A stretch of 64,000 bases of DNA from Sthenelais limicola (taxonomy: Eukaryota; Annelida; Polychaeta; Phyllodocida; Sigalionidae), in contig OW804094.1 in NCBI GenBank assembly GCA_942159475.1, forward strand, positions 21,743,067 through 21,807,066, read 5' to 3'. Shown in pieces: positions 18,815-30,229 of this stretch. The translations under genes were made by a program, and so were the position numbers. A model generated the notes under the pieces. The model was not told where the DNA came from. It searched no databases and saw nothing but the letters and a program-made list of their open reading frames with translations. Every line of letters begins with the position of its first letter. Positions within the stretch are counted from its first letter, which is position 1.

Positions 18815-19000
18815 CTCACGTGGGCTGGACTGAGATCATCAGCTCCTTTATCTGGATGCTCCGGTCCATGTGGAGGCTAGTCTGCCTCGTCATGTACCTC
18901 AACCCTTTCAGCTACTATAAGTATCGCCGTCATGACGACGATGACGTCATTGTTTACACCCCGTCACTATGGGAACGTCTAATGAATCGCATAAGAAGCG
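18815..19000 (+). CDS. Filamin-type gene exon a: hydrophobic segment before the CH domain
   Basis: The acceptor is CTGCAG at 18809-18814 and the donor AGCG|GTAAGT at 19001. Sixty-one codons encode a Trp/Met/Leu-rich stretch (WTEIISSFIWMLRSMWRLVC then LVMYL), followed by an acidic run (HDDDDV) and WERLMNRIRSG. The phase matches the next exon. The hydrophobic part is long enough to insert in or lie on a membrane, which is unusual directly before a CH domain. Confidence 0.75.
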
Positions 19001-22000
19001 GTAAGTCTGAATTGCAGTTGTTCTCTCTTTCTACATATCCTGTTTTTTGTATCCTATTCTGTATCCTCTATCTTTCTACATATCAATCCATGTAGCTATT
19101 TGTTCACCTGCTATTGTTCTACAGTATCTATATAGTTGTACCTATAAACAATGTGCTTACTCTCTATCGAATTTGTTTGCCATCTACCTTTCTACATTAT
19201 ATCTACCCATGGTGACTTTCTATTTTTCTTATTTATCTATAGGTATATCCATATATCTGTGTGTCCACCTTTCTACGTATATCTATTTCTTATAATACTT
19301 TCTATCTTTCTCCATATTTATCTATGCGCCTGTTTTTCCACCTTCTATCTTTCTACATGTATCTATTCATGTCTATTCTTACATTATATCTTTCTATAGA
19401 TATATCCATGTATGTTATTGTTTGTTCACTTCCTATCTTTCTATAGGTATATCCATGTATGTAATCGTTTGTTCACCTCCTATCTTTCTATAGGTATATC
19501 CATGTATGTAATTGTTTGTTCACCTCCTATCTTTCTATAGATATATCCATGTATGTAATTGTTGTTCACTTCCTATCTTTCTATAGGTATATCCATGTAT
19601 GTAACCAGTGTATTGATGTATCTTGGTCTATCGGTTTATCAAGAAGCTGTTCCCGCCATACAGACAGGTGATCTACCTTAACCTTTTATCCACTGTATAT
19701 GGGTCAGATTTTCAGAAAATGTACAATTGGCAGCTCTACACATTTAAAAAATTCTCCCAAATTAGGCTGAACAATGAAGAATACCAGCTACATCTATGTA
19801 TATTTGGTATCACATTGATTTAAACTGTATAAGTTCTGTTATGTAAAACTGCATTCTGAAGCTCATTTTTGTCTTAAATGTGGGCCATTTGAGAGGATTG
19901 ATGAAGGCGAATTGTACATTTTCAGAAAATCTGACCCATATATTATATATACTGTATGAGGGGGCGAATTCAAAACAAAATCAAAGCTTCATATTTTAAT
20001 ATTCTTCCTTCTATAAAGGGCATGTAATAAAATGAATGGAAGTTTAGTCTAAGTTCTATGAACCAGTCTAAGCCCAGAGTTGAGAGAGTCCCTCAAAACT
20101 GAGGTAATTTAAAGCCTCTCGCTCCAAATTGCAAAATGCCATTATAATCCCATTAGGATGTAGTAGGCGTCCAATCACTGACATACCATTCTTATTTGAT
20201 CTGGCAGGCCTAGACTGGAACTGTTATCTTATTATTCAAGTATTTGATTGATAAATCGGGCTCTGCTACACAAGGCTGTAAATTGCTTGATGAATTCTGT
20301 CTGTTCCTGCCCTGGACAACAAAAAACGAATGGAACTGGGTACTAGTATAATAGGGGATTTGCATGTCCCACTGCGCATGTGTACTGCAGTGCGTGCTGG
20401 GGTGGATTCTCTTGAAATCAGACATACAAATATTTGGCAACATTTTATCGAAAATTGCAAGATCGTTTTCACCAATATCAGAGCTTGTATAAATGATCCA
20501 TGAAAACCAAATGCATGATGGGAAAGATGGAGACTTGTGTCATGGAAACATGTATAGCACGTGGATATTGACATTAGAGCATTGATAAATATTCCATGCT
20601 GAACATGACCTGTTTTTTATAGATTTTATCCAGTACCATTACTCCCATAGTTCCATGCGAATCAAGATTCAAAATGGCGGCTATGCAAATCCCCTATTAA
20701 ACATTTATTCATTATGTTTGACCCTGTAGACTCCACCAGGCGGCGTCTGCTGCTGGACTGGGCCCAGGATCATGTGACCACATTTCGGCTGACTGACTTT
20801 AGTTCCGTGTGGAGCGATGGGGTGGCGCTGTGTGCCCTGCTGGAGGCTGTGTGTCCCGGATGTTGCCCCCGCTATGACCTGCTCAAGGTCAGCAACAAGG
20901 TCAACAACTGTAGACTGGGGCTTAAACTCGCCTATAGGCTGCTCGATATCCCTCACGTAAGTAAATCAATTTATTATATTTTTTTCAAAAAAACCTTATT
21001 ATTTTTTTTAATTTAATTATTGATATCTTTTATTTTACCAAATGAAGAGTGGGGTTATACACTTTCTGCACAGTGTTTTTCGAACTGTCACCCGAAATTG
21101 CAATCACTAATTAACATTAAAATTGCAAGTGAACAGATTTCTATCCAAAAGCATTACCTGCATGTTATTAGATAGACGAGATGTATCCCTCAACTCAAGT
21201 AGTATATGGAATCAGTACTTTTATCCTGGAACCTGGAACCGAGGAGGTTCTGCTTTCCTTATCTATTTCTATAAGCCCCATCAGACACCATACATTTTTT
21301 TAGAAGTTTGTTAAAAGTTATGACCAATTTTTCATGGAAAGTGGCCGGTCCAATACATAGCCGTATAATGGACTGCTTCTGTGGTCCAATATAACTGTAT
21401 AATGGACTGCTTCTGTGGTCCAATATAACTGTATAATGGACTGCTTCTGTGGTCCAATATAACTGTATAATGGACTGCTTCTGTGGTCCAATATAACTGT
21501 ATAATGGACTGCTTCTGTGGTCCAATATAACTGTATAATGGACTGCTTCTGTGGTCCAATATAACTGTATAATGGACTGCTTTTGTGGTCCAATATAACT
21601 GTATAATGGACTGCTTCTGTGGTCCAATATAACTGTATAATGGACTGCTTCTGTGGTCCAATATAACTGTATAATGGACTGCTTCTGTGGTCCAATATAA
21701 CTGTATAATGGACTGCTTCTGTGGTCCAATATAACTGTATAATGGACTGCTTTTGTGGTCCAATATAACTGTATAATGGACTGCTTTTGTGGTCCAATAT
21801 AACTGTATAATGGACTGCTTCTGTGGTCCAATATAGCTGTATAATGGACTTACTTCAAAGGTTTTTGTGATTGTTTTTTAATTGATCTATGTGTGCCAAT
21901 CATAGGAGTCATTCCATCGAGGAGCGGAATAGATGTTATAAGCTTTGATTTGATGCTCCTCCTTATTATTAAAATCAAGCCAACATATTCTAATCATACA

Positions 22001-25000
22001 TATAATTATATCACCTCTGTTTTCAGACTATCATTACTGCAGAGGAGATGGCGAGTGGCTCGACCCTCCATGAGCACAAAATGCAGGCCCTTATCCAGCA
22101 CATGAGATGGTGGTCATACTCCAACCAGACCCCCGCCACAGATTTGGACTTGGTGCGCACCAATCGTCCAGTGCGGGCAGCTGATGGCTCCATACTCCGT
22201 CTTCTGGAGCCCTGCATGGCTAAAGGTGGAGGTCTAATAAACGGCCTCGTTAGCAAGAGATGCAAGTTCAACATATTCACTGCAGAGACTACCAATATTA
22301 AAATCGGTATAGAAATCAAAGGACCAAAAGGGGAGATAAGTAGTGAGACAATAAAATCTGATGATGGTGATGAGGATGATGATGATGATGACCTTTCCCC
22401 ACTCGCTTCCCAAGCTGGTGAAAAAATCATGTCACCCAAAAGAACTTATCTAAAAGCTTCTTTAAAATCTGGACACAATCTATGGACGAGCTTAGGTGAT
22501 AATCTATTCGGACGAGGGAGTAAAAGCAAAGGTGGCCTTGTACGACAGATAAGGATAGGCAAGGAGAAGATCTTTAGAAAGAATAGGATCCCTATGGATT
22601 ACCAATCTTTATCGAGCAACCATTTTCTCATATCTTATGTACCTATCTCAGCGGGAGATTACATAATCACAATAAAATGGCATGGAGAGCTTATTCCTGG
22701 GGCTCCTTTCGAGGTACTAGTGGCTCCCTCATACGACGTGCTTCAGAGAAACAGAGCTAGGAGGGTGGAGAAGCAGACCGCAGTGAAGGAGGTGTCTTTC
22801 TCAGAGACATCTCCTGCGATCACCTCACCACAAAATGCCAATATCAAACCTGAAGGATGTACACTTCACAAACAAGCGACCATCACAAGAAAGAGGATAT
22901 TGAGACGAGTCATCACTCAAGGAGGCAGAGAAATAGAACTGCCAAACTCCACAAGTAGGCCTACCGCATCTCCAGAAACGAATACGATCTCTAAGAGTAA
23001 GAAGCAGCTTCAAGAAGAGGCAATGTCCACAGACCACTCGACCCACACAGATACCTCCTCGTTAGACATGCAAACAGACACTTCAAACACGAGTGGATCA
23101 ATGTATGCACGGCCAGTCACCAGAAGCATATCTGAGAATTCATTCGAAGTGATTGAAAGAGCAAAATACGAATTAAAGTATTTTCCCAGGTCAGGACAGA
23201 GGGATATCAAAAAGCCACCTGCGGTAACGTATAGCCGTAGCTATAGCACTGACGATATGTTGTCACCAAAATCTCTCCATATGAAGCAAAATGAACTACA
23301 GGGTAAAAGGAAGAAGGAAGGTATGTCTAATGGCTCTAACGACCCTGATCCTGTGAGTCCAACCAGAGCCGATATAAATCCATTTGAAATGGTCGATCAG
23401 AGTGTTTGGTCAACACAACACTCGGCGTATGTGGATATGAGGGAGAAGTTATTAGAAGGAGGGTTCATTACACAAATGACCACTCCACCAAAAGACAAAG
23501 TAGAAAGTGACAGCACGTTAGATAGTGACTCCGATGTGATAAGCCCGTTTGGGAAAGAGTTGTCTGCTGAAACCACCAGTTCTGAGACATCTCAGGAATT
23601 TAGAAATGAAATATCATCAAATGTGGAAGAGTTTTTCAGGCGCAGGAAGAAGCATGCGGCTGGGTATCACAAGACAAGGTCCAATGACAAAAGCAAAAAC
23701 AAAAAAGACTTTAGACAAAGTCTTGTGAACTTAAGTCAAGTAAAAAAGGATGAGGATGTTTCTTCAAAAAACAATCTAGGAGATGTTAAGAATAAGCAAT
23801 TGGAGGAACAGTCTCCAAAAGCAGTAGAAAAAGCTGCTTTAAGTAGGACTAGTTCGGACCCCTTTGCTCCAATAAGATCTCCTTTAAGACAAAGAGCAAA
23901 TACAATTTCAGACACGCAGTCATTTGAAAAAGGCCCCAATAGCCCTTCAGTTAAAGTTCTACAGTCAGACAGTTTGAATAAGATGTGTTTCTATATCAAT
24001 GATAAAACTATAACAGAAAGTATTAACCAGAGCATGTCAACAGATATTTATAGGAGCACAGACAAAAATGACAATGAGGAGGTATGTATGAAGGATAAAA
24101 GCACAATTCCTGACAAAACAAACTATGTCCCTTCGAAACAGCAAGGGGAAGAGAAAACAGAAAGTCATTTGGAAGATACAACCAGTGGTGGGAAAAGCCT
24201 TTGGAGGCATCGCAGTTTACACATGTCAATGTCACTGCCCATACTCTCCAAGAGTTGGAAAGCCTTTGAGATAGATCCTGATGAAGATGATATCAATTCA
24301 ATAGAAGAGTTGGAAACAATGTCCAAGCTGAGGGAGAGAAAGCAGCGAGCTACACTGGGTTCTATCGATTTGAAACAGCAGTTATCCACAATGAACCGGG
24401 CACAGGCGAGGGTTAAAGAACCCCATTACGAATCAGAGAACATGAGAGATTTCTCTGGTGACAATGTCAAGGCATATCCTCCAAGGCTGACTAAGATGGG
24501 AACTACTACATCTGAAGATTCAACCTGTACCAATGAAACAGATTCATATGCAAACGAACAACAATCTTCAAAGCCTCGAATGCGAAAGGGTTCCCTGCAG
24601 AGACAGGAAACCTGCCATGGTTCTAGCTCAGATAGTAATTCTTTGACCGATCAGAAGAATGTTCAGACCGAAGACAAAAACACTGAAATATTAAATGAAC
24701 AAGAGACAATAAAAGTTCAAACTACAAGGCCACTAAACCAAGCCAAGCCATGCATAGAATCGTTGTGCAGAGCTACATTAAGACCAATTAGAACAAACGA
24801 TGAACAAATACATCATGAACAGAAAATAATTAAAGCAACAAATGGAACTCTTAAAGTAAAAGTAGACAAATGCACTCAGGTAGTTCATACTGAAATAAAA
24901 GAACAAACTGGTTGGAAAAATTTGCAAAAAAGACAAATAAAAAAATATATTCATATTGAAAATCACTGTGATGATAATTTAGGTAAACCGAAGGAATTGG

Positions 25001-28000
25001 ACATTCAATATAAGAACATACATGGAAATAGCATGGCAGGAATGGATAAAGGAACAACAGAAAACCCCTCAGAAAAGTTCCTATTTGGCAATTCTGTTTC
25101 AACAACGGAGAACAATTCTAATACAAACAATGAAGCAACAGTGGAAAACAGATTTGGTTTCTCTAAGAACTCAGAGACCAATGTTAATGGTTCTTCAGGA
25201 GAGATCAGGAAAAGTACTTTAAAACCAATCCGACAGTCCACAGTGGATACAATAGACAGCGGCATTGTTGACGAACTCAACTCTCATCCGAGTGGATCCC
25301 CTTTCAGGTAAAAACACTTGTGGCTTTATATTTAGACCTTGCCTCTCTTAATGTCTCTTTAACTTAGGATAATGATACCTCATTAGGCCACCATTATGTG
25401 ACATCTTTGATTACTAACTCTCTACCTTTCATCTTAGCTTTGGGATTTCCTGTTTTTATCAATTTTAGAACAATTATTATTGCATGTCTGTAGCCACAAT
25501 CACCACATTATTCAATCTTATGCATCAAACGATATTGTTTAGGGAAGGATTGGTGAGTTAGATGGTATGGCTGTAAGATACATATATTGCAATATTTTAC
25601 TTTTAGTATTTCCTACGAATATAGATTCTTGAAGTAATCCAATAATGTCTGCAGTATAGGCTATAGTGACTGCCAAATTAAATGTTTTAGTGTTTATAAT
25701 GTGTGTTTGTGACATATATAGAGAGAATGAAACGAGCAGCAATAATTGAAAATTTATTGGAAGAGATTGTGTCCGCATAAGCACGATGCTGTAGGCAGAG
25801 TGCTTATGCAGACGAATCAAGTCCAATAACATTTTTGATTATTGCAGGCGAGTTCCATTCTATATCTATTATATGGGCATAAAACTTGATGTGTAATCAG
25901 AAGTGTATCATGTGTAAATCTGAAAAAAGTAGTCAACTTGGTGATGAAGTAGTTCATATAGTATGCATACTATATGAATATTTTTATAGCACCCCACTTA
26001 TAGCACCTCTCATATGGAATGCGCATATAATACATTATATTACATGTATTTGTAGCCAAGGTTGGCCTGAAGGTGTGGAGTCTGTATGTGATTACAGACT
26101 GGGGGCATAAACTGAGGTTTTTTCGGGCAGGCTTGCATGTTACTAATCCATTTAGAACTACTTAGAGTCACTCTTTCTTCTAAAAATCTAACAAACTTGT
26201 TTACAAACAGAAAGAATTTGTGCATAACCAAATTAAGCAGTTTTAGTCACTGCCTTAAAAGTCTTGGGGCTATAACCACCTAATGCAGAGATCAAATGGA
26301 TTAATAACCTCCATTTCGGACCTGCTGGTGCACTGTTGATTATACATCAAATAGTGCACCAGCAGCCCCTCAATGTCAATTGTTAATTCTATAACAGTTC
26401 ATACACTGGCTGCTCAGTGGGGGGCAGTTAGTCTCTAATACTCACTCACACATCTTGTTAAAGTGGTTCTAGGTAAAATTATCAACTCTCTCTCTGGTGC
26501 TAACGAATATCATGAATTAGCAGAGACAGAATCACTTAGAGGTTGGTATTCCCACTGCCTATGTCACCACCCTACTACGACTACACAAGTAACACTTATT
26601 AATTGATTGATTCACGCAAATGTCACACAAATAAAAATTTCTTTAAAAAAAATTAACTTGTATTCGGTCCATCTGAAATTCCATCTGAAATTAGGTGTTC
26701 CTGTGTTCAGGTCTAAAACGGTTGGCTATAACAATAATAATGAGAAAACTGAGTCAATATACAAAATAAGAGGACAGTGCCATGATATGCAAATGTTGAT
26801 TGTTCGCTATTCATGGAAAGTAATTAACTTAAACTTTACAATTGATTGCAGGAATACATTAAAACCTCGATACATCTTAGGCCACCGAGTGCTCTCAAGA
26901 AGAGTAAACAGAAGAAGGGTTCCTATCGACCCCAAGTTCCTATGTCCATCAACAAGTACTTCTACTGAGGAGGAGAGAGCGGGTGCAAAGGGACTACTTG
27001 TCAACTCAGGCCAGGCCAAACTGTCCATAGCTGGCCTTGTACAAGCTGTTCAGAAGTTCACCCAGAACCAAACACACGCTGGAAGATCTAAAATCAGTTC
27101 ACACAAAAGGAGGGTTATGTTTTCGAGGCGAATTATTCTGCACCGAAGATCTTCCAGTCGGGGATCTTCGTCTAGGAGCCTGCGCTCCTTTGAAACCAAA
27201 CAAAAGGTTGGTAAGGCTGATGAGCCAGACAAAGCAAAGGAATTAGAGAAATCGGTGGACTTGAACTGTGATGATAATCAGTTCCTAACACTGGATGAAA
27301 ATACAAGTCCGTCAACAGATAAAGAACCAACTGTCAGGAAATCAAAACAAGAACAGAAAGATGAGGACATCACAAAGTGGGTTAGAGAGAGCTCATTCAA
27401 CCTAACCTCTTGCATTGAAGATATGAATGATGACACTGTTGATATCAATATCAGCTTAGAACCGAGTGAACAAGACGCAGTCATAGACACTAAAAACAAT
27501 ACAGACCCTGAAGGGACCATGGGAAAGCCAGTAAAGGACACAGATGGGGGCTGTTCCACTGAATTCCTCCTTCCTCCATCCATAGATGAAGCTGATGGGG
27601 ACAGTGTGAGTAGAGCAGGCAGTACTGATGACCCGAACTATTGTGGTTTTGGTGTGTCACCCACGGTCCGGCGTGGGTTATTGGATGAACTGGACATGTT
27701 TTCTAACATAACCTCACCCAAGGAAAGCCAGTCTCGGCGGGACTCTGTGCGGGATGGTGCCAATACCTTTATCAACCAGTCCTGGGATAGTTATTTACAC
27801 CCTCACATAAACGGTCTCACAGTATTAGCAGACGTGGACAGACCCGCTGCTATTGAAGAGGTAAGTGTGGCAGCGATAAAACAAGACGGACATATATAGT
27901 GGCTAGAAAAAATTGATATGTTGTGGTCCTAGGTATGACCATAAAGTGCCTTTCTATCTCGTTTTCTCTGTCTCTCTCTCCCTTCTTCCCTATCTCTATT

Positions 28001-30229
28001 TCCTGGGTATGATCATAAAGTGCCTTTCTGTCTCTGTCTCTCTCTCCCTTCTTCTCTATCTCTATTTCCTGGGTATGATCATAAACTGCCTTTCTATCTC
28101 TTTTTCTCTGTCTCTCTCTCCCTTCTTCCCTATCTCTATTTCCTGGGTATGATCATAAAGTGCCTTTCTGTCTCTGTCTCTCTCTCCCTTCTTCTCTATC
28201 TCTATTTCCTAGGTAAGACCATAAGTGCCTTTCTGTCTCTTTTCTGTCTCTCTCTCCCTTCTTCTCTATCTCTATTTCCTGGGTATGACCATAAAGTGCC
28301 TTTCTGTCTCTTTTATGTCTCTCTCTCCCTTCTTCTCTATCTCTGTTTCCTGGGTATGACCATGAAGTGCCTTTCTGTCTCTGTCTCTCTCTCCCTTCTT
28401 CTCTATCTCTATTTCCTGGGTATGACCTTAAAGTGCCTTTCTGTCTCTTTTCTTTGTCTCTCTCTCCCTTCTTCCCTATCTCTATTTCCTGGGTATGATC
28501 ATAAAGTGCCTTTCTGTCTCTGTCTCTCTCTCCCTTCTTCTCTATCTCTATTTCCTAGGTAAGACCATAAGTGCCTTTCTGTCTCTTTTCTGTCTGTCTC
28601 TCCCTTCTTCTCTATCTCTATTTCCTGGGTATGACCATAAAGTGCCTTTCTGTCTCTTTTATGTCTCTCTCTCCCTTCTTCTCTATCTCTATTTCCTGGG
28701 TATGACCATAAAGTGCCTTTCTGTCTCTGTCTCTCTCTCCCTTCTTCTCTATCTCTATTTCCTGGGTATGACCTTAAAGTGCCTTTCTGTCTCTTTTCTT
28801 TGTCTCTCTCTCCCTTCTTCTCTATCTCTATTTCCTGGGTATGACCTTAAAGTGCCTTTCTGTCTCTTTTCTTTGTCTCTCTCTCCCTTCTCCTCTATCT
28901 CTATTTCCTGGGTATGACCATAAAGTGCCTTTCTGTCTCTTTTTTCTGTCTCTCTCTCCCACGTAACACACGTGTATAACAAACACCCACCAGTGTGAAA
29001 CTTGATTAGGTGTGATTTGTTTATTTAAAAGTTGAAAAACATTTTTTTATCATTTTATCTCTATAGGGACCATTGCGAAGTCCAACACTGCGGCCACAGG
29101 ACGAGGACAGTCTGCAGGAAATAAGGTCGTTTTTAGAGCGAGCGCTGTCTCCGTGCCCTCTAGACGAGTCGTACATACAGGAGGAGGAGGTGGAGGTGAG
29201 CTTGGACATCCCGCAGACACCCAATGCACAAGCATGCAAAGCTCTGGGGGTGGCACTCAGTGAGGGAACAGTAGCCACCAAGAACAACTTCCAGGCAAGT
29301 AGTTCTTGTAGTCACGTTTTTATTGCTCTAGGCCGATGATGATGCAGTGCACCAGCAGACCCTAAATGGAGGTTATTAATCCGTTTAATCTCTGCCTATG
29401 GTGGTAACAGCCCCTGGACTGCTCAAGGTGTTGACTAAACACAACCAGTGCAACACCATACCTAAATGAAGGTTATCAATCTGTTTAGTCTCTGCCTGTG
29501 GTTGTTATAGCCCCTGGACTGCCCAAGGCAATGCCTAATTCACCATAATCCTATCAGTAAAGGTTCAATACTATTCGAGGCGTGATTTCTAAGATATTTG
29601 AGTCCAGACAAATCTGAAAAATAAATGCTAGCCAACATAAATTCATGGTCTAAAAGTGGCAGTTGGTTTGATATTTGGGATGTGGTCACTTGAAGATTGA
29701 GGGTGTTGGTTTGTGGTGCCTTGCAATAGGCCCAATTTTAATATACTACTTGACTACATCATTCATACATGAGTTAAACCGCCAGTTCGTCTTCACCAAT
29801 CCTATCAAATAACGCAAATTTAAGACAAAAATTACTTTCAAATAGCAGTGTAACCTGACCAAACAGATTGCTAGAATCAATACAATGCCGAATATACTCG
29901 AATTGACCACATTTCAGTCTAAATAAGCAGAATATATTAAATGTGTAGAGCTACTAATTGTACATTTTCTGAAAATCTGACCCACATCGCTAACTTGCAT
30001 CATTTCTTGTATTCAGGTGACCACGGCGGACGCAGGTAACGGCACACTAACTGTGGGTATCAACGGCCCCAGACCACACACCGTACAAGAAACCAACGTC
30101 ACATACACCGGCGATAATATATATGACGTCACATACTACGTCACGCAGCCAGGATATTACGTCATCACGATTAAATGGTCCGACGTCAATATACCTGGGA
30201 GCCCTTTTATCTGTAAAGTAAGCTACTAA
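18815..30229 (+). CDS. Filamin-type actin-crosslinker gene (CH domain plus filamin repeats), 3' part
   Basis: Six exons join in frame: 18815-19000, 20730-20956, 22027-25307, 26852-27860, 29067-29294 and 30017-30229, about 1,715 codons. The first exon starts in mid-codon, so the gene begins further left, possibly beyond the window. Order: a hydrophobic segment, one calponin-homology domain, a filamin repeat with an acidic insert, about 1,250 residues of charged disordered sequence, then a final filamin repeat. CH domains bind F-actin and filamin repeats are Ig-like rods. The layout is closer to the jitterbug / fln-2 filamin-like group than to classical filamin with its 20-odd repeats. A poly(A) signal AATAAA lies at 31137-31142. 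The exon phases agree at every junction. One intron uses a GC donor. Confidence 0.85.
19030..19395. repeat. Degenerate (TATC)n/(TCTA)n-rich tract
   Basis: Repeated 'tatctttctacat' and 'atctat' words with no fixed period, inside an intron of the filamin-type gene. It grades into the 47-bp tandem array. Confidence 0.5.
19396..19600. repeat. 47-bp tandem repeat, about four copies
   Basis: The unit contains 'tatccatgtatgtaat', 'tttgttcac' and 'cctatctttctatag', repeated head to tail with few changes (one copy has a 1-bp deletion). Confidence 0.8.
19700..19938 (-). mobile_element. MITE family A copy 4
   Basis: Complete, with both inverted ends and TA flanks, inside an intron of the filamin-type gene. 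Confidence 0.88.
20350..20698 (+). mobile_element. MITE family C copy 1
   Basis: The 349-bp element has 16-bp inverted ends, AATAGGGGATTTGCAT and ATGCAAATCCCCTATT. The ends contain the octamer ATGCAAAT. A diverged inverted copy lies at 43772-44165 and an end fragment at 48787-48823. It ends 31 bp before the CH exon. Confidence 0.75.
20730..20956 (+). CDS. Filamin-type gene exon b: first three quarters of the CH domain
   Basis: The exon encodes RLLLDWAQDHV, then FSSVWSDGVALCALLEAVCP and NCRLGLKLAYRLLDIPH, the typical calponin-homology core (Leu-Trp start, DG.ALC.L motif). The acceptor is CCTGTAG and the donor CAC|GTAAGT. A MITE ends 31 bp before the acceptor. Confidence 0.9.
21363..21850. repeat. 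34-bp tandem repeat, about 14 copies
   Basis: The unit begins ATAATGGACTGCTTCTGTGG and ends TCCAATATAACTGT, and the copies are nearly identical (only CTTCTG/CTTTTG changes). It lies in the intron between the two CH exons. No stop occurs on the minus strand, so false ORFs appear there in all frames. Confidence 0.95.
22027..25307 (+). CDS. Filamin-type gene exon c: CH end, interrupted filamin repeat, long disordered region
   Basis: The exon is 3,281 nt. It starts TIITAEEMASGS, the last CH helix (LHEHKMQALIQHMRWWS). It then encodes a filamin repeat (GLVSKRCKFNIFTAETT ... AGDYIITIKWHGELIPGAPF). About 100 extra residues lie in the middle of that repeat, including Asp/Glu-rich SDDGDEDDDDDD and basic patches. 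The last 800 residues are low-complexity, Ser/Thr/Lys-rich and probably disordered, a usual place for phosphorylation. The donor is TTTCAG|GTAAAA at 25308. Confidence 0.9.
25308..25714 (+). other. Intron sequence, nothing recognised
   Basis: Start of the intron after the long filamin-type exon. A+T-rich, with no further feature that I can support. Confidence 0.4.
25715..26035 (+). mobile_element. Dispersed repeat B copy 1 (inverted-repeat element)
   Basis: It starts with a hairpin made by 'gaatgaaacgagcagcaataat' words and their complement 'attattgcaggcgagttccattc'. It then runs from TATTATATGGGCAT to ATGCGCATATAATA, another inverted pair. Related copies occur at 45478-45780 and 50925-51165. 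Confidence 0.6.
26262..26365. repeat. Dispersed repeat F copy 1 with 13-bp perfect inverted repeat
   Basis: 'ggattaataacctccatttcgg' reappears reversed near 29360-29385. CTGCTGGTGCACT (26322-26334) pairs with AGTGCACCAGCAG (26353-26365). Confidence 0.55.
26852..27860 (+). CDS. Filamin-type gene exon d: Arg/Ser-rich and acidic linker
   Basis: The acceptor is TTGCAG (26846-26851) and the donor GAAGAG|GTAAGT. The exon encodes 336 codons in frame with its neighbours. The first third is Arg/Ser-rich (LHRRSSSRGSSSRSLRSF); the rest is acidic. No known domain. The open frame upstream to 26607 is intron. Confidence 0.8.
27934..28966. repeat. 66-bp minisatellite, about 15 copies
   Basis: The unit runs TGGGTATGACCATAAAGTGC, CTTTCTGTCTCTGTCTCTCT and so on to CTATTTCC. 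It is intronic in the filamin-type gene. Since 66 is a multiple of three, long repetitive ORFs run through it on both strands and are not genes. Confidence 0.93.
29067..29294 (+). CDS. Filamin-type gene exon e, with GC splice donor
   Basis: Seventy-six codons follow the acceptor CTATAG. The last third (ACKALGVALSEGTVATKNNF) begins the terminal filamin repeat, which the next exon completes. The donor is CAG|GCAAGT, the permitted GC-AG type. The next in-frame GT would break the domain. Confidence 0.85.
29345..29540. repeat. Dispersed repeat F copies 2 and 3 in tandem
   Basis: Two diverged tandem copies: 'aaatggaggttattaatc' through 'cccctggactgctcaagg', then 'aaatgaaggttatcaatc' through 'cccctggactgcccaagg'. 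A further partial copy lies at 51985-52062. Confidence 0.55.
29783..29984 (+). mobile_element. MITE family A copy 5, left end lost
   Basis: The interior and right end (CTGAAAATCTGACCCA) are present but the left inverted repeat is missing. The right end lies 32 bp before the last filamin-type exon. Confidence 0.75.
30017..30229 (+). CDS. Filamin-type gene last exon: terminal filamin repeat
   Basis: The acceptor is GTATTCAG. It encodes ADAGNGTLTVGINGP, then VTYYVTQPGYYVITIKWSD and NIPGSPF, the full filamin-repeat signature, and stops at TAA 30227-30229. The sequence AAA|GTAAGC just before the stop could also be a donor, but no further filamin exon is visible downstream. Confidence 0.88.
   Translation: MTTADAGNGTLTVGINGPRPHTVQETNVTYTGDNIYDVTYYVTQPGYYVITIKWSDVNIPGSPFICKVSY

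Noticed and set aside
21259..21831. Three overlapping minus-strand ORFs of 143-190 codons
   Set aside because: They are read-through of the 34-bp tandem repeat, which has no stop on that strand. The protein is the same short peptide repeated.
21363..21850. CRISPR-like regular repeat
   Set aside because: The 34-bp units are head to tail with no spacers, and this is a eukaryotic intron.
27913..28982. Long Leu/Ser-rich and Glu/Arg-rich ORFs on both strands
   Set aside because: They follow the 66-bp minisatellite, whose length is a multiple of three. No splice sites or domain.
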